Counted from the stretch's first letter, positions 9,339 to 18,944 are shown. The stretch is 64,000 nucleotides of DNA from JAHEJA01 sp965656445 (GCA_965656445.1 CBFHKO010000001.1:62001-126000), one strand, 5' to 3'. Notes: generated from the sequence alone by a model not told the origin. Program-made: numbers and translations.

Positions 9339-10390
9339 GCGTTCATTTCAGCAAGCATAGCAGCTTGGGCATCCGCAGTGAGAGCATCGATGATTTCATT
9401 CAAATCACCCTGCATCACTTGATCCAATTTATAGAGCGTCAGGTTAATCCGATGATCGGTCATCCGTCCCTGAGGAAAATTATAAGTGCGAATACGTTCT
9501 GATCGATCACCACTCCCTACTTGGGATTTACGGCTCTCCGAGCGTTCGCCATCAATGCGTTGGCGTTCCATATCATAGAGGCGTGTTTTCAACACCTGCA
9601 TCGCGATTTCGCGGTTTCTATGCTGTGATTTTTCTGAACTTGTGACCACAAGACCCGTTGGAAGGTGGGTAATCCGAACAGCCGAATCCGTGGTGTTCAC
9701 GTGCTGTCCCCCAGCGCCAGAGCTACGCATGGTATCAATGCGAAGGTCATTTGCGTTGATTTCAATATCTACATCTTCGGCCTCGGGCAAAACAGCAACT
9801 GTTGCAGCAGAAGTATGCACGCGCCCCCCGCTTTCTGTTTCGGGAACACGCTGAACACGGTGCACGCCCGATTCATATTTCATCCGAGCAAAGACACCGT
9901 CCCCTTTGATATGGGCAACAACCTCTTTGATCCCACCTAGCTCTGTGGCTTGCTCTTCTATGATATCAAAGCTCCACCCCTGCGCCTCGCTATAGCGTTG
10001 GTACATCCGCAGCAATTCAGCCGCAAAGAGCGAGGCTTCGTCGCCACCTGTGCCTGGGCGAATTTCCAACATTGCAGGACGGGCATCAGCCGAATCTTTG
10101 GGCAACAAGGCAAGCTGTAGCGCGGCTTCGACCTCTGGAATGCGGGCTTTGAGACGGGGCAATTCATCCTCGGCCAATTCACGCATATCCGGATCATCCA
10201 ACATCACCCGTGCCTCATCCATATCGGACAGAAGTGTTTTATATTCGTGGATTTGATCCACGACAGATTTCAGATCAGAATATTCGCGCGCAAGCGTGGC
10301 AATTTCATCGCCAGACACCCCTGCATTCATCTTGGCTTCCAAAAATTGAAAGCGCTGCTCTATTTGTTCAAGTTTATCTAAAGGAACCAT
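9335..10390 (-). CDS. prfA: Peptide chain release factor 1
   Basis: Recognises UAA and UAG and triggers peptide release. The 351 residues contain the catalytic GGQ loop in RSSGAGGQHVNTTDSAVRI and the RF1-type codon-recognition region VQRVPETESGGRVHTSAA, where PET stands for the PxT tripeptide (PAT in E. coli). The C-terminal SQVGSGDRSERIRTYNFPQ is also typical. Upstream partner of prmC (ATGA overlap). Confidence 0.96.
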   Translation of the reverse strand: MVPLDKLEQIEQRFQFLEAKMNAGVSGDEIATLAREYSDLKSVVDQIHEYKTLLSDMDEARVMLDDPDMRELAEDELPRLKARIPEVEAALQLALLPKDSADARPAMLEIRPGTGGDEASLFAAELLRMYQRYSEAQGWSFDIIEEQATELGGIKEVVAHIKGDGVFARMKYESGVHRVQRVPETESGGRVHTSAATVAVLPEAEDVDIEINANDLRIDTMRSSGAGGQHVNTTDSAVRITHLPTGLVVTSSEKSQHRNREIAMQVLKTRLYDMERQRIDGERSESRKSQVGSGDRSERIRTYNFPQGRMTDHRINLTLYKLDQVMQGDLNEIIDALTADAQAAMLAEMNA

Positions 10391-10421
10391 GACATTCCTT
10401 TCTTATATTCAACCCCAATGG

Positions 10422-10838
10422 TCAAGAGCCGCTCGTGTTTTGGGCCGCGTGGATCCAAGCCTCAAGGCGCTTTTTGTTGACGCCCAAATCGGATTGGCCA
10501 AACCGCAAACGGCTATAGAGCACGATAGTCTCTTTGTCCGTCCAGATCGTGACGTAATCAGGAAACCCAAAAACCAAGGAACGCACGACATAGGTCACAT
10601 GTCCGTCGTCAACAGCTCCCGCCAAGCGCGTGCTGCGCGGCGCGGATTGCGCCACTTGGTTCAAGGTCGTGAACAGCTCAGCCGTATAGGGCACCACGCG
10701 TACAGCACCGCCTACTAAATCTTGATCCTGTTTGACCTCAGGCACGCGATGCCACGCTTGCAAATTATGCGGCGCGAGGCGCACATAGGCCATAAACACG
10801 ACACCTATGAGAGCGAAGATCATGAACACTTTGATCAT
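10422..10838 (-). CDS. DUF1499 family membrane-anchored protein
   Basis: 138 residues from ATG 10838, which overlaps the stop of the agmatinase gene by 4 bases (ATGA); the frame is open 12 codons further but this start fits the coupling. One N-terminal membrane helix (about 2-20) is followed by a soluble domain with PRSTRLAG and the DUF1499 ending SRLRFGQSDLGVNKKRLEAW. The function is unknown in the family. Last gene of the run amidohydrolase-agmatinase-DUF1499 on the minus strand. Confidence 0.8.
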   Translation of the reverse strand: MIKVFMIFALIGVVFMAYVRLAPHNLQAWHRVPEVKQDQDLVGGAVRVVPYTAELFTTLNQVAQSAPRSTRLAGAVDDGHVTYVVRSLVFGFPDYVTIWTDKETIVLYSRLRFGQSDLGVNKKRLEAWIHAAQNTSGS

Positions 10839-11809
10839 GATGTCTGCGCTCGACGTGTCCAGCCCCAAAGGCAAATAAGCTCCATCGCGATATGCGCACC
10901 TGCAACAGCCGTCGCACCGGTTGTATCAAAGGGAGGGGAGACTTCGACAATGTCGCCGCCAACCAAATTGATCCCTGATAAATCGCGCAGAATTGCCGCC
11001 GCTTGCCAAGAGGCCAATCCCCCCCAAACTGGCGTGCCTGTTCCCGGTGCAAATGCGGGATCCAAGCCATCAATGTCAAAGGTGATATAGGTTGGGTGAT
11101 CCCCTACTTTGGCTTTCGCATAATCCGCAACCCATTTGGCCCCTTTTTCATGGACCGTGCGGGCATCAATATACTCCATGCCACAATAATCATCGCATTC
11201 GGTGCGAATACCGATCTGAAGCGAGCGTGTGACATCCACGAGCCCCTCTTTGACGGCCTTATACATGAATGTTCCGTGATCTATGCGATCTGGGTCATCA
11301 TCTTGCCAAAGATCGGAATGGGCATCGAATTGAATAACCGACATCGGTCCATATTTCTCTGCATAGGCGCGCAAAATAGGCAGGGTCACAAAGTGATCAC
11401 CGCCTAGGGAAATGCTCGCCACATCGCTTTGCAACAGGCCCGCAATATGCTCTTGCAAGAGCTTGGGGAATCTGGCGACATGTGCGTAATCAAAGGCCAA
11501 ATCGCCATAATCGATGATGTCAAATTCGCCCAAAGGATCAAACATATCCCAGCCATAGGGCGGATCATAGGGTTGCAAACTGCTGGCTTCGCGGATCGCG
11601 CGGGGACCAAAGCGCGCACCTGGGCGATTGGTGACAGCTTGATCAAACGGTATCCCCGTGATCGCCAAATCAACACCAGTCAAATCCTTGGTATAGCGTC
11701 GGCGCAAGAACGATGTCGCGCCACCAAATGCGTTTTCATAGCTTAACCCGCGTTTGTCTTGACGGGTAAAAGCGTGGTCAATTTGTCGTTTTGCATCTTC
11801 TAATGCCAT
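10835..11809 (-). CDS. speB: Agmatinase (ureohydrolase family)
   Basis: Predicted to hydrolyse agmatine to putrescine and urea with two manganese ions. Metal ligands are visible in SLGGDHFVTLP, QFDAHSDLW and TFDIDGLDPAFAPGTGTP, the three ureohydrolase signatures. I choose ATG 11809 (MALEDAKRQIDHAF) with an AAGGG box upstream, giving 324 residues; the frame extends to 11866 but that part is not family-like. The substrate could instead be guanidinobutyrate or another guanidino compound, since the family is hard to split by sequence. Neighbouring M20 amidohydrolase suggests a guanidino/amide nitrogen salvage unit. Confidence 0.88.
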   Translation of the reverse strand: MALEDAKRQIDHAFTRQDKRGLSYENAFGGATSFLRRRYTKDLTGVDLAITGIPFDQAVTNRPGARFGPRAIREASSLQPYDPPYGWDMFDPLGEFDIIDYGDLAFDYAHVARFPKLLQEHIAGLLQSDVASISLGGDHFVTLPILRAYAEKYGPMSVIQFDAHSDLWQDDDPDRIDHGTFMYKAVKEGLVDVTRSLQIGIRTECDDYCGMEYIDARTVHEKGAKWVADYAKAKVGDHPTYITFDIDGLDPAFAPGTGTPVWGGLASWQAAAILRDLSGINLVGGDIVEVSPPFDTTGATAVAGAHIAMELICLWGWTRRAQTS

Positions 11810-11862
11810 GAAAAGCCCTTTTTCGTGACGGGGTGGGAGGGTGGGCGACGCGAAAAAGGGCG

Positions 11863-13026
11863 TCACTCAATCGGGTTGGCGCGTTCAACCAAACGCGCAA
11901 AAAACGAGGCGCCATAGGGCGAGGCCTCATCATTGAAATCGTAATGAGGATTATGAACACCAGCCCCTTCCCCAATTCCCAAGAACAAATAAGATCCAGG
12001 TCGCGCCTCTAACATATAGGAAAAATCTTCGGCCCCCATTTCTTGGCCATAATTCCCTCTGACACGATCCGCTCCAGACACATCATTGGCAACGTCAACT
12101 GCAAAGGCGGTCTGCTCTTCGTGATTTATCGTCGGAGGGTAGCCAATTTCATATCTTAAACTCGCCTCGACACCAAACGCCTTTGACGTGCCATCCACAA
12201 TTTCTTGCATTCTCGTCATCACCATCTCTTGGACGGATTTGTCAAAAATACGAACGGTTCCGTTGATATAGGCCAAATCTGGAATGATGTTATCTGCTGA
12301 GCCAGAATGAAATTGCGTCACAGAGACAACCAAATCCTGTAATGGATCATGGTTGCGCGACACAATCGTTTGAAAGGCTTGCACAATAGAGACCCCAGCG
12401 GCCAGAGGATCACGGGTATCTTGCGGATAGGCGCCATGCCCACCCTGCCCCTGAATATCCACATGGAATTGATCTGCACCGGCCATCAACGGCCCAGGTT
12501 TGGTATAGAAATGCCCAACCTCAACACCAGGCATATTGTGAATGCCATAGACCTCTGAGATATCAAAGCGCTCCATGATACCCTCTTCGACCATAATGCG
12601 ACCACCGCCATCGTTTTCCTCAGCTGGCTGAAAAATCAACACCACGCGCCCCGAGAAATTGCGCGTTTCCGCCAAATACTGCGCCGCACCAAGAAGCATG
12701 GTCGTATGACCATCATGGCCGCAGGCATGCATGGCCCCTTTCACCACTGAGGCATAGGTCTTGCCCGTGAGCTCTTCCATCGGCAGAGCATCCATATCCG
12801 CGCGCAAACCAATTGTGCGCCCTGCGCCGCGTCCCTCAATGATAGCAACGACTCCAGAGGTGGCAATGCCTGTGTGTATATCCGTAATGCCAAACTCTTT
12901 GAGCCGCTGAACGACAAATGCCGCCGTCTTGTGACACTCAAGCCCAATCTCTGGGTTTTGATGTAAATATTGACGCCACTCTGTCATCTGATCACTCAGA
13001 CCCGCTATGCGATTTATCACAGGCAT
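11863..13026 (-). CDS. M20D family metal-dependent amidohydrolase
   Basis: Cytosolic zinc hydrolase of the hippurate hydrolase / N-acyl-amino-acid deacylase / IAA-amino-acid hydrolase group, 387 residues. Metal ligands and catalytic glutamate are visible in MHACGHDGHTTMLLGA (about 100-115) and QPAEENDGGG. The dimerisation domain begins near GGHGAYPQDTRDP, and the C-terminal ligand lies in GAEDFSYML. The exact substrate cannot be read from sequence. It precedes agmatinase with a short spacer, so the two are probably cotranscribed. Confidence 0.88.
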   Translation of the reverse strand: MPVINRIAGLSDQMTEWRQYLHQNPEIGLECHKTAAFVVQRLKEFGITDIHTGIATSGVVAIIEGRGAGRTIGLRADMDALPMEELTGKTYASVVKGAMHACGHDGHTTMLLGAAQYLAETRNFSGRVVLIFQPAEENDGGGRIMVEEGIMERFDISEVYGIHNMPGVEVGHFYTKPGPLMAGADQFHVDIQGQGGHGAYPQDTRDPLAAGVSIVQAFQTIVSRNHDPLQDLVVSVTQFHSGSADNIIPDLAYINGTVRIFDKSVQEMVMTRMQEIVDGTSKAFGVEASLRYEIGYPPTINHEEQTAFAVDVANDVSGADRVRGNYGQEMGAEDFSYMLEARPGSYLFLGIGEGAGVHNPHYDFNDEASPYGASFFARLVERANPIE

Positions 13027-13090
13027 TGATATGGACTCACTTCGTTAGGACGGTCACTATGTAGTGAACCTGAACTTAAGAGAGCTTGCA

Positions 13091-13912
13091 ATGCCATACA
13101 ATGAAACTTTGATCAAAAACCCCAAGGGCGGCATGCCCCGCTTGCTTGAGATTATGCGCGCCTTGCGTGATCCTAAAACGGGCTGTCCCTGGGACATAGA
13201 ACAAGATTTCGCCTCCATCGCCCCCTATACAATAGAAGAAGCCTATGAAGTTGCCGATGCCATTGATCGAGAGGCATGGGGGGAATTGCGCGGTGAATTA
13301 GGCGATCTGTTGCTTCAATCCGTCTATCACACGCAAATGGCGCAAGAAGCAGGGCTGTTTGATTTTGAGGATGTGGTCAATGACATCAGCGATAAAATGG
13401 TGCATCGCCATCCACATGTCTTTGGCGATGAAAGCCGCGACAAAAGCGCAGAACAGCAAACCCTAGATTGGGAAAAGATCAAAGCCTCAGAACGAGCCGC
13501 AAAGGCAAGTTCGGGCGTATTGGATGATGTTGCCATCGGACTGCCTGCCCTCATGCGCGCGGTCAAACTTCAAAAACGGGCAGCACGTGTTGGGTTTGAT
13601 TGGCCTGTGATCGACGATGTCATGGATAAAATCCAAGAAGAAATCGCAGAATTGGTTGAGGCCCGCGACGAGCTAACCCAAGAGGATATAGCCGAAGAAT
13701 ATGGCGACCTCTTGTTTGTCATGGCCAATTTGGGACGCCATTTGAATGTTGACCCAGAAGAAGCCCTTCGCGCAGCTAATTCAAAATTCACACGTCGCTT
13801 CAGATACATAGAAGCCGAACTTAACCAGAAAGGTAAGCGACCAGAACAGTCAAACCTAGAGGAAATGGATGCCTTATGGGATCAAGCTAAAATCGCCGAA
13901 AAAAATAACTGA
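13091..13912 (+). CDS. mazG: Nucleoside triphosphate pyrophosphohydrolase MazG
   Basis: House-cleaning enzyme that hydrolyses NTPs to NMP and pyrophosphate. The 273 residues from ATG 13091 (a GTG at 13064 is also in frame) hold two MazG folds. The first carries GCPWDIEQDF and EEAYEVADAID with the metal-binding EExxE-type glutamates; the second carries VGFDWP and EEIAELVEARD. Length and the two-domain structure match E. coli MazG. Divergent from the M20 amidohydrolase gene. Confidence 0.92.
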   Translation: MPYNETLIKNPKGGMPRLLEIMRALRDPKTGCPWDIEQDFASIAPYTIEEAYEVADAIDREAWGELRGELGDLLLQSVYHTQMAQEAGLFDFEDVVNDISDKMVHRHPHVFGDESRDKSAEQQTLDWEKIKASERAAKASSGVLDDVAIGLPALMRAVKLQKRAARVGFDWPVIDDVMDKIQEEIAELVEARDELTQEDIAEEYGDLLFVMANLGRHLNVDPEEALRAANSKFTRRFRYIEAELNQKGKRPEQSNLEEMDALWDQAKIAEKNN

Positions 13913-13928
13913 TTAAATAAATCAGGTA

Positions 13929-13959
13929 TTGACCTGACTAAAAAAGTCGGATTTAAGAT
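13929..13959 (+). promoter_or_regulatory. Candidate promoter with embedded palindrome before the iron-binding protein gene
   Basis: A -35-like TTGACC (13929-13934) and a -10-like TTTAAG (13952-13957) or TAAGAT (13954-13959) flank an inverted repeat CTGACT-AAAAA-AGTCGG at 13934-13950. An operator between the two boxes is typical of repression. Because the downstream gene encodes a ferric-iron binding protein, an iron-responsive regulator is the natural guess, but which one cannot be told from sequence. Confidence 0.5.
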
Positions 13960-13991
13960 CGCCAAGATTTGGATTAAGAAAGGATCTAGTA

Positions 13992-15002
13992 ATGTTTCGG
14001 TTCAACGCATCTTCTGTGGCTCTTGTTGCAAGCCTTTTTTCTGGCGCTGCTCTCGCAGACGAGGTGAATATATACTCCTATCGTCAGCCTGAGCTGTTGA
14101 AACCGCTCACAGATGCGTTCACGGCCCAAACAGGCATCGACGTTAATGTCGCCTTTTTGGACAAAGGCATGGTCGAACGACTCAAAGCCGAAGGGCGTCG
14201 CTCACCCGCGGATGTTATCCTGACTGTCGATATTTCTCGCCTCAGCACCGTGGTGTCCGAAGGGCTCACGCAACCCGTCACGAGCGAGACATTGACAACC
14301 AATGTTCCAGATCAATACCGTGATCCAGACAATCACTGGTTTGGCCTCTCAACCCGCGCGCGCATCGCCTATGTCAGTAAAGATCGTGTAGCCGAGGGCG
14401 AATTTGAAACCTACGAAGACCTCGCAGATCCCGCATTCAAGGATCGGGTGTGCACGCGCTCTGGCATGCATGCCTATAACATCGCCCTCACCTCAGCGGT
14501 CATCCATCATCATGGCGAAGACGGCGCAAAATCTTGGCTCGAAGGGGTGAAATCCAACCTAGCCCGCAAACCCCAAGGAAATGACCGCGCGCAAGTCAAA
14601 GCGATTTGGGCGGGCGAATGCGATATTGCTATTGGCAATACCTATTACATGGGTGCGATGCTCGCGGACCCCGAACAAAAAGAATGGGCCGATAGCGTTC
14701 GAATTATGTTCCCAACATTTGAAAACGGTGGCACCCACGTGAACATCTCAGGAGTCGCAATGGCAAAACATGCGCCAAACCCAGAGGCGGCGCTGAGCCT
14801 CATGGAATTCTTGACTTCGCCAGATGCACAAGAAATCTATGCCGAGGCGAACTATGAATACCCCATCAAAGAGGGCACCAAGCCTGCTGATTTGGTTGCC
14901 GATTGGGGCACGTTTGAGGCCGATGGCGTGAACTTGATGGATTTGGCAAAACTTCGATCAAAAGCGCTAAGGTTAACAGAAATCGTTAACTTTGACGGCT
15001 AA
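13992..15002 (+). CDS. Ferric iron ABC transporter periplasmic binding protein (FbpA/FutA-like)
   Basis: Captures ferric iron in the periplasm for an ABC importer. The 336 residues start with a signal peptide (about 1-22, ending ALADE). The mature N-terminus VNIYSYRQPELLKPL is family-typical, as are RRSPADVILTVD and the paired tyrosines in GNTYYMGAML that usually ligate iron. The permease and ATPase genes are not adjacent, so the gene is an orphan here. It has its own promoter with a palindrome, and a strong terminator follows. Confidence 0.88.
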   Translation: MFRFNASSVALVASLFSGAALADEVNIYSYRQPELLKPLTDAFTAQTGIDVNVAFLDKGMVERLKAEGRRSPADVILTVDISRLSTVVSEGLTQPVTSETLTTNVPDQYRDPDNHWFGLSTRARIAYVSKDRVAEGEFETYEDLADPAFKDRVCTRSGMHAYNIALTSAVIHHHGEDGAKSWLEGVKSNLARKPQGNDRAQVKAIWAGECDIAIGNTYYMGAMLADPEQKEWADSVRIMFPTFENGGTHVNISGVAMAKHAPNPEAALSLMEFLTSPDAQEIYAEANYEYPIKEGTKPADLVADWGTFEADGVNLMDLAKLRSKALRLTEIVNFDG

Positions 15003-15009
15003 GAAATGC

Positions 15010-15038
15010 TTGCCCCTACGCGAAAACCGTAGGGGCAA
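15010..15038 (+). terminator. Terminator after the iron-binding protein gene
   Basis: An 11-bp perfect stem TTGCCCCTACG / CGTAGGGGCAA with a 7-base loop, starting 8 bases after the stop codon. There is no long T-run directly behind it, so termination may be partial. Confidence 0.7.
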
Positions 15039-15093
15039 TTGACTTGCACCTTTTGTCCACCCATGTCAGGTCTAAGAAAACGACAGGTGACTT

Positions 15094-16029
15094 ATGAGTG
15101 CGCAAAAAATTATCATTGACACAGACCCCGGCCAAGATGACGCGGTGGCGATCTTGTTTGCCCTAGCAAGCCCTGATTTAGATGTCTTGGCGCTCACCTG
15201 TGTTGCAGGCAATGTTCCCCTTTCCTTGACCCAAACCAATGCCCGCCGTTTGTGCGATCTCGCAGGGGTCGATGTTCCCGTCTATGCGGGCTGTGACAAA
15301 CCCTTAAACCGTAATCTGATTACGGCCGAGCATGTGCATGGCAAAACGGGTATGGATGGTTATGACTGGGCCGAGCCTTTGCATCCTTTGCAGTCCGTGC
15401 ATGCCGTTGATTATCTCATTGAGACATTCCGATCTGAACCTGCAAACTCTATCACGCTCTGCACCCTTGGTCCCTTGACCAATATCGCCGCCGCCTTGTC
15501 TCAAGCGCCTGATATAGCGGATCGTATCAAGGAAATCGTGATCATGGGAGGCGCGCATTTCGAAGGTGGCAACATCACTCCGATGGCGGAATTTAACTTC
15601 TACGTCGATCCAGAAGCCGCTGATATTGTTATGAAATCAGGATGCAAGATTGTTATCCACCCTCTCGACGTGACCCATCAGGCTTTGGTCAACAAAACCC
15701 GACTTGATCGCTTTGCCAATCTTGGAAACGCCGCAGGTGACGCGATTGCGGGTATGCTCGGACACGGTGAGCGGTTCGATTTGAAACAAGAAGCTGGCTC
15801 TGGCATTCCCCTCCATGATCCTTGTGTGTTGGCCTATGTGGTTCAGCCTGAATTGTTCTCAGGGAAACATGTCAATGTCACAATGGAAACCACATCAGAG
15901 CTTTGCCTAGGGGCCTCTGTTGTGGACTGGTGGGATGTGACAGACCGCCCCGCAAATGCAACCTTTATCAATGCAATCGATCACGACGTCTTTTTCGAAT
16001 TGCTCTATTCACGATTGGCCACAGTGTGA
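15094..16029 (+). CDS. Nucleoside hydrolase (IunH family)
   Basis: Cleaves the N-glycosidic bond of ribonucleosides to free the base and ribose, for salvage. The 311 residues contain the calcium-binding DTDPGQDDA near the N-terminus, ITLCTLGPLTNIAAAL in the middle, NFYVDPEAAD, and the C-terminal active-site region PLHDPCVLAYV. Substrate preference (purine, pyrimidine or broad) is not decidable. AGGTGA precedes the ATG. Its stop codon overlaps the GTG start of the following acetyltransferase. Confidence 0.92.
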   Translation: MSAQKIIIDTDPGQDDAVAILFALASPDLDVLALTCVAGNVPLSLTQTNARRLCDLAGVDVPVYAGCDKPLNRNLITAEHVHGKTGMDGYDWAEPLHPLQSVHAVDYLIETFRSEPANSITLCTLGPLTNIAAALSQAPDIADRIKEIVIMGGAHFEGGNITPMAEFNFYVDPEAADIVMKSGCKIVIHPLDVTHQALVNKTRLDRFANLGNAAGDAIAGMLGHGERFDLKQEAGSGIPLHDPCVLAYVVQPELFSGKHVNVTMETTSELCLGASVVDWWDVTDRPANATFINAIDHDVFFELLYSRLATV

Positions 16030-16475
16030 GCGCATTACGACTAGCAAAACCAGACGACCTCGCCCGCATCTTACCCATGGTCGAGGCTTTTCATCAGCAT
16101 ATGGGTATCAAATCCGATGACGCCCATCGCCAAGCGGCGATTGCCCCCTTGTTAGATGGTTTGCCGCATGGGGCCGTCTATTTGATTGGACCCAATTCGG
16201 CGCCCGTTGGCTATATTGTCATATCTTTTGGCTGGTCCGTTGAATTTGGCGGATTAGACGTGGTCTTGGATGAATTTTACGTGCGCGAGCGCGTGCGCGG
16301 ACGTGGTATGGGGGGCGAGGCATTGCGTGCTTTGATGAAAACACTCAGCACCTATGGCGTAAAAGCCATGTCCTTAGAAGTCGACACAACAGACGCCAAA
16401 ACGCATGCCCTCTATAAACGTCTCGGATTTCGCCTCCGAGACTCCTATGGTTATATGAGTGCGGAGCTGTCATGA
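16026..16475 (+). CDS. GNAT family N-acetyltransferase
   Basis: 149 residues from GTG 16026, which overlaps the nucleoside hydrolase stop as GTGA; the open frame continues upstream but only this start gives a family-like N-terminus (SALRLAKPDDLARILPM). The acetyl-CoA binding motif is visible in EFYVRERVRGRGMGGEALRAL, followed by the usual LEVDTTDAKTHALYKRLGF. The acceptor substrate is unknown. It sits between the nucleoside hydrolase and selO, overlapping both by 4 bases. Confidence 0.85.
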   Translation: MSALRLAKPDDLARILPMVEAFHQHMGIKSDDAHRQAAIAPLLDGLPHGAVYLIGPNSAPVGYIVISFGWSVEFGGLDVVLDEFYVRERVRGRGMGGEALRALMKTLSTYGVKAMSLEVDTTDAKTHALYKRLGFRLRDSYGYMSAELS

Positions 16476-17890
16476 GCGATCTCTTTATCCCATTTGACAA
16501 TAGCTATGCCGCCCTCCCAGACGGGTTTTCGGCCAAGGCGCGCCCTGCTCAGGCTAGCAATCCTGAGATGATTATCTTTAATCATGACTTGGCCTCGGTA
16601 CTTGGGATTCAAAACACCGAAGGCGATTTGGCTGAGGTCTTTTCTGGCACAGAGATACCCATGGGTGCCGACCCGATAGCGCAGCTTTATGCAGGGCATC
16701 AATTCGGACATTTCAATCAACAACTTGGCGATGGGCGTGCGCATCTCTTGGGCGAAGTGGTGGATGCACAGGGACAGCGGTTTGACATTCAGCTCAAAGG
16801 ATCAGGCCAAACACCCTTTTCCCGATCTGGCGATGGCAAAGCCTGGCTTGGCCCCGTTTTGCGCGAATATGTCGTAAGCGAAGCAATGCATGCCTTGGGC
16901 ATCCCAACAACCCGCGCGCTTGCTGCCGTGGCAACAGGCGATCCAGTTTACCGCGATGATCTAATGCCTGGAGCCGTGTTCACCCGCGTCGCCGCCAGTC
17001 ATATTCGCGTTGGCACCTTTCAAGTGTTTGCCGCGCGTCGCCAATATGATCACCTAAAAACCCTCTTTGACTATACGCGTAATCGACACTACCCAGAGGC
17101 GGAAACCCCGCTTGAATTTCTGAATGCCGTTATCGATGCCCAAGCGAAATTGATCGCAAAATGGATGGGTGTTGGGTTTATCCATGGGGTCATGAATACG
17201 GATAACTGTCAGATCGCAGGTCAGACAATCGACTATGGGCCTTGTGCCTTTATGGATAGCTATCACCCGATGACAGTCTATTCCTCGATTGATCGACAGG
17301 GACGCTATGCCTATGCAAATCAGGCCGATATTATCGTCTGGAACATGGCGCAATTGGCCACGTCACTGGTTCCCTTGCTGGAAGATCAGGATAAGGCCGT
17401 CGAAGATTTCACAAAGGCGGTCCATGCAATGCCCCAACGGGTTCAGAGCGAATGGACCAAGGTCTTTGCCGCGAAAATCGGGATTACGGCGGCTGAGCCT
17501 GAGGATGGGGCGCTTATTAAATCTCTGCTAAGCTTGATGGCGGAACACGAGGCCGATTTCACGAATTGCTTTGCTGGATTGCGCAATGGCACCGCATCTG
17601 AGGCGTTTGCCTCCCCGTCGGCATTTGCCGCGTGGGAAAGCCAGTGGTCGAAACGTATTGGGTCAGTCTCGGATGTAGAGACCACGCTCAAATCAGCTAA
17701 CCCCATGCTCATCCCGCGCAATCATCAAATCGAAGCTATGATCCAATCCGCTGTTGCAGGGGATTATTCCAAGGTGCATCGCCTGAACACTGCCTATGCG
17801 ACGCCCTATGATATGGACGATCAATATAGCGACCTTACCCACCCTCCTAAACAAGACGAAGTGGTACAGGCGACGTTTTGCGGAACATGA
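16472..17890 (+). CDS. selO: Protein adenylyltransferase SelO (YdiU/UPF0061)
   Basis: Pseudokinase-fold enzyme that transfers AMP from ATP to protein hydroxyls and is linked to redox stress in E. coli. The 472 residues show YAGHQFGHFNQQLGDGRA, the lysine in DIQLKGSGQTPFSR, and HGVMNTDNCQIAGQTIDYGP, which supplies the active-site Asn/Asp. The C-terminus ends in FCGT, keeping the conserved near-terminal cysteine that is selenocysteine in many eukaryotic homologues. It overlaps the GNAT gene by 4 bases. Confidence 0.93.
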   Translation: MSDLFIPFDNSYAALPDGFSAKARPAQASNPEMIIFNHDLASVLGIQNTEGDLAEVFSGTEIPMGADPIAQLYAGHQFGHFNQQLGDGRAHLLGEVVDAQGQRFDIQLKGSGQTPFSRSGDGKAWLGPVLREYVVSEAMHALGIPTTRALAAVATGDPVYRDDLMPGAVFTRVAASHIRVGTFQVFAARRQYDHLKTLFDYTRNRHYPEAETPLEFLNAVIDAQAKLIAKWMGVGFIHGVMNTDNCQIAGQTIDYGPCAFMDSYHPMTVYSSIDRQGRYAYANQADIIVWNMAQLATSLVPLLEDQDKAVEDFTKAVHAMPQRVQSEWTKVFAAKIGITAAEPEDGALIKSLLSLMAEHEADFTNCFAGLRNGTASEAFASPSAFAAWESQWSKRIGSVSDVETTLKSANPMLIPRNHQIEAMIQSAVAGDYSKVHRLNTAYATPYDMDDQYSDLTHPPKQDEVVQATFCGT

Positions 17891-17969
17891 TTATGTAAGG
17901 ATGGTTTCGACGTCATCCTCACGGATTTGCGTAGGTCCAGACAAGAGAAGAACAGATCTTTTTTGACAG

Positions 17970-18851
17970 TTATTTCCTATTGATCAAAACAAGGCCAAGC
18001 GCGACACAGGCCAGCGCTCCGACGAGGTTAAAACTTACCCCCTCTCCCAAGATCAACCAACCAAGGGCGACGCTGAAGATCGGGCTTAGAAAGCTAAACG
18101 AGGCGACGCCTGAGGCGGGATAGATGGTCATGATCCAAAACCACAGGAGAAAGGCAAAAAAGGCGATGACCAAGGCCTGAAAGAGCAAGGCTGCATAGCT
18201 GATATATGTGGGCTCGCGCAGCCAATCGCCGAACCAGAGCGAAGCAATGAGCAAAACAGGCGCGGAAATCAGCAACTGAATAAAGAGCTGCGTTTCAGCC
18301 CTCTCTCGCGATAGGCTTGAGAGCCGAACCGTCAGAGCAATGGCCCCCCATCCAAATGCAGACAAAAGCGCCAAGAGATCGCCTGTGATGCTGCCTCCTT
18401 CTATGAATAGCCCCGAACCCAGTGACCAAATCATGCCCACCATCGCCAACAAAAGGCCGAGGGATCGCAGGGCTGTTAGGCGTTCATTGGGCAACACAAA
18501 ATGGGCGGCAATCGCCAACCAAACGGGCATGGAATAAAACATGATGCTAGAGCGCGCGATTGAGGTGTAATCAAGTGCGACGAACAAGCATATGAATTCA
18601 AACGAGAAAAGGAGACCGACAAGAAGACCAGGTAGAAAATTGACCCGCCTTGGCATGAGGGGGATTGCACGCCACCACATCCAAAGCGCGAGAGACACAA
18701 GCGCCAAGGCAGAGCGCACGCCTGCCTGAAACACAGGTTGAAACCCGCCATTACTGACTTTAATGACGACTTGATTGAATCCCAATAACAGGGAAAATCC
18801 GATCAAGAGAATGGCTCCTTGGCCGTCAATATATGATTTGCGCTCACTCAT
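17970..18851 (-). CDS. DMT (EamA) family exporter
   Basis: Inner-membrane protein of 293 residues with about ten predicted helices in two EamA repeats, the second starting near residue 155. The conserved ends LSPIFSVALGWLILGEGVS and LVLINRK are typical. The substrate is unknown; members export amino acids or other small metabolites. I use ATG 18851 rather than the upstream TTG at 18863. It stands alone, convergent with selO. Confidence 0.85.
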   Translation of the reverse strand: MSERKSYIDGQGAILLIGFSLLLGFNQVVIKVSNGGFQPVFQAGVRSALALVSLALWMWWRAIPLMPRRVNFLPGLLVGLLFSFEFICLFVALDYTSIARSSIMFYSMPVWLAIAAHFVLPNERLTALRSLGLLLAMVGMIWSLGSGLFIEGGSITGDLLALLSAFGWGAIALTVRLSSLSRERAETQLFIQLLISAPVLLIASLWFGDWLREPTYISYAALLFQALVIAFFAFLLWFWIMTIYPASGVASFSFLSPIFSVALGWLILGEGVSFNLVGALACVALGLVLINRK

Positions 18852-18944
18852 GGCGCGACCCAACGATATTTCTAAAGAAGGTGCAAGGTGTCAATTACGA
18901 CACCTTTCCATCCACCCTCCAGGTCAGGCAGCTTGACCTTATTG

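Noticed and set aside
17891..17969. Terminator between selO and the DMT gene
   Set aside because: Only a weak 5-bp GGATG/CATCC stem and a separate T-run; not convincing as one element.
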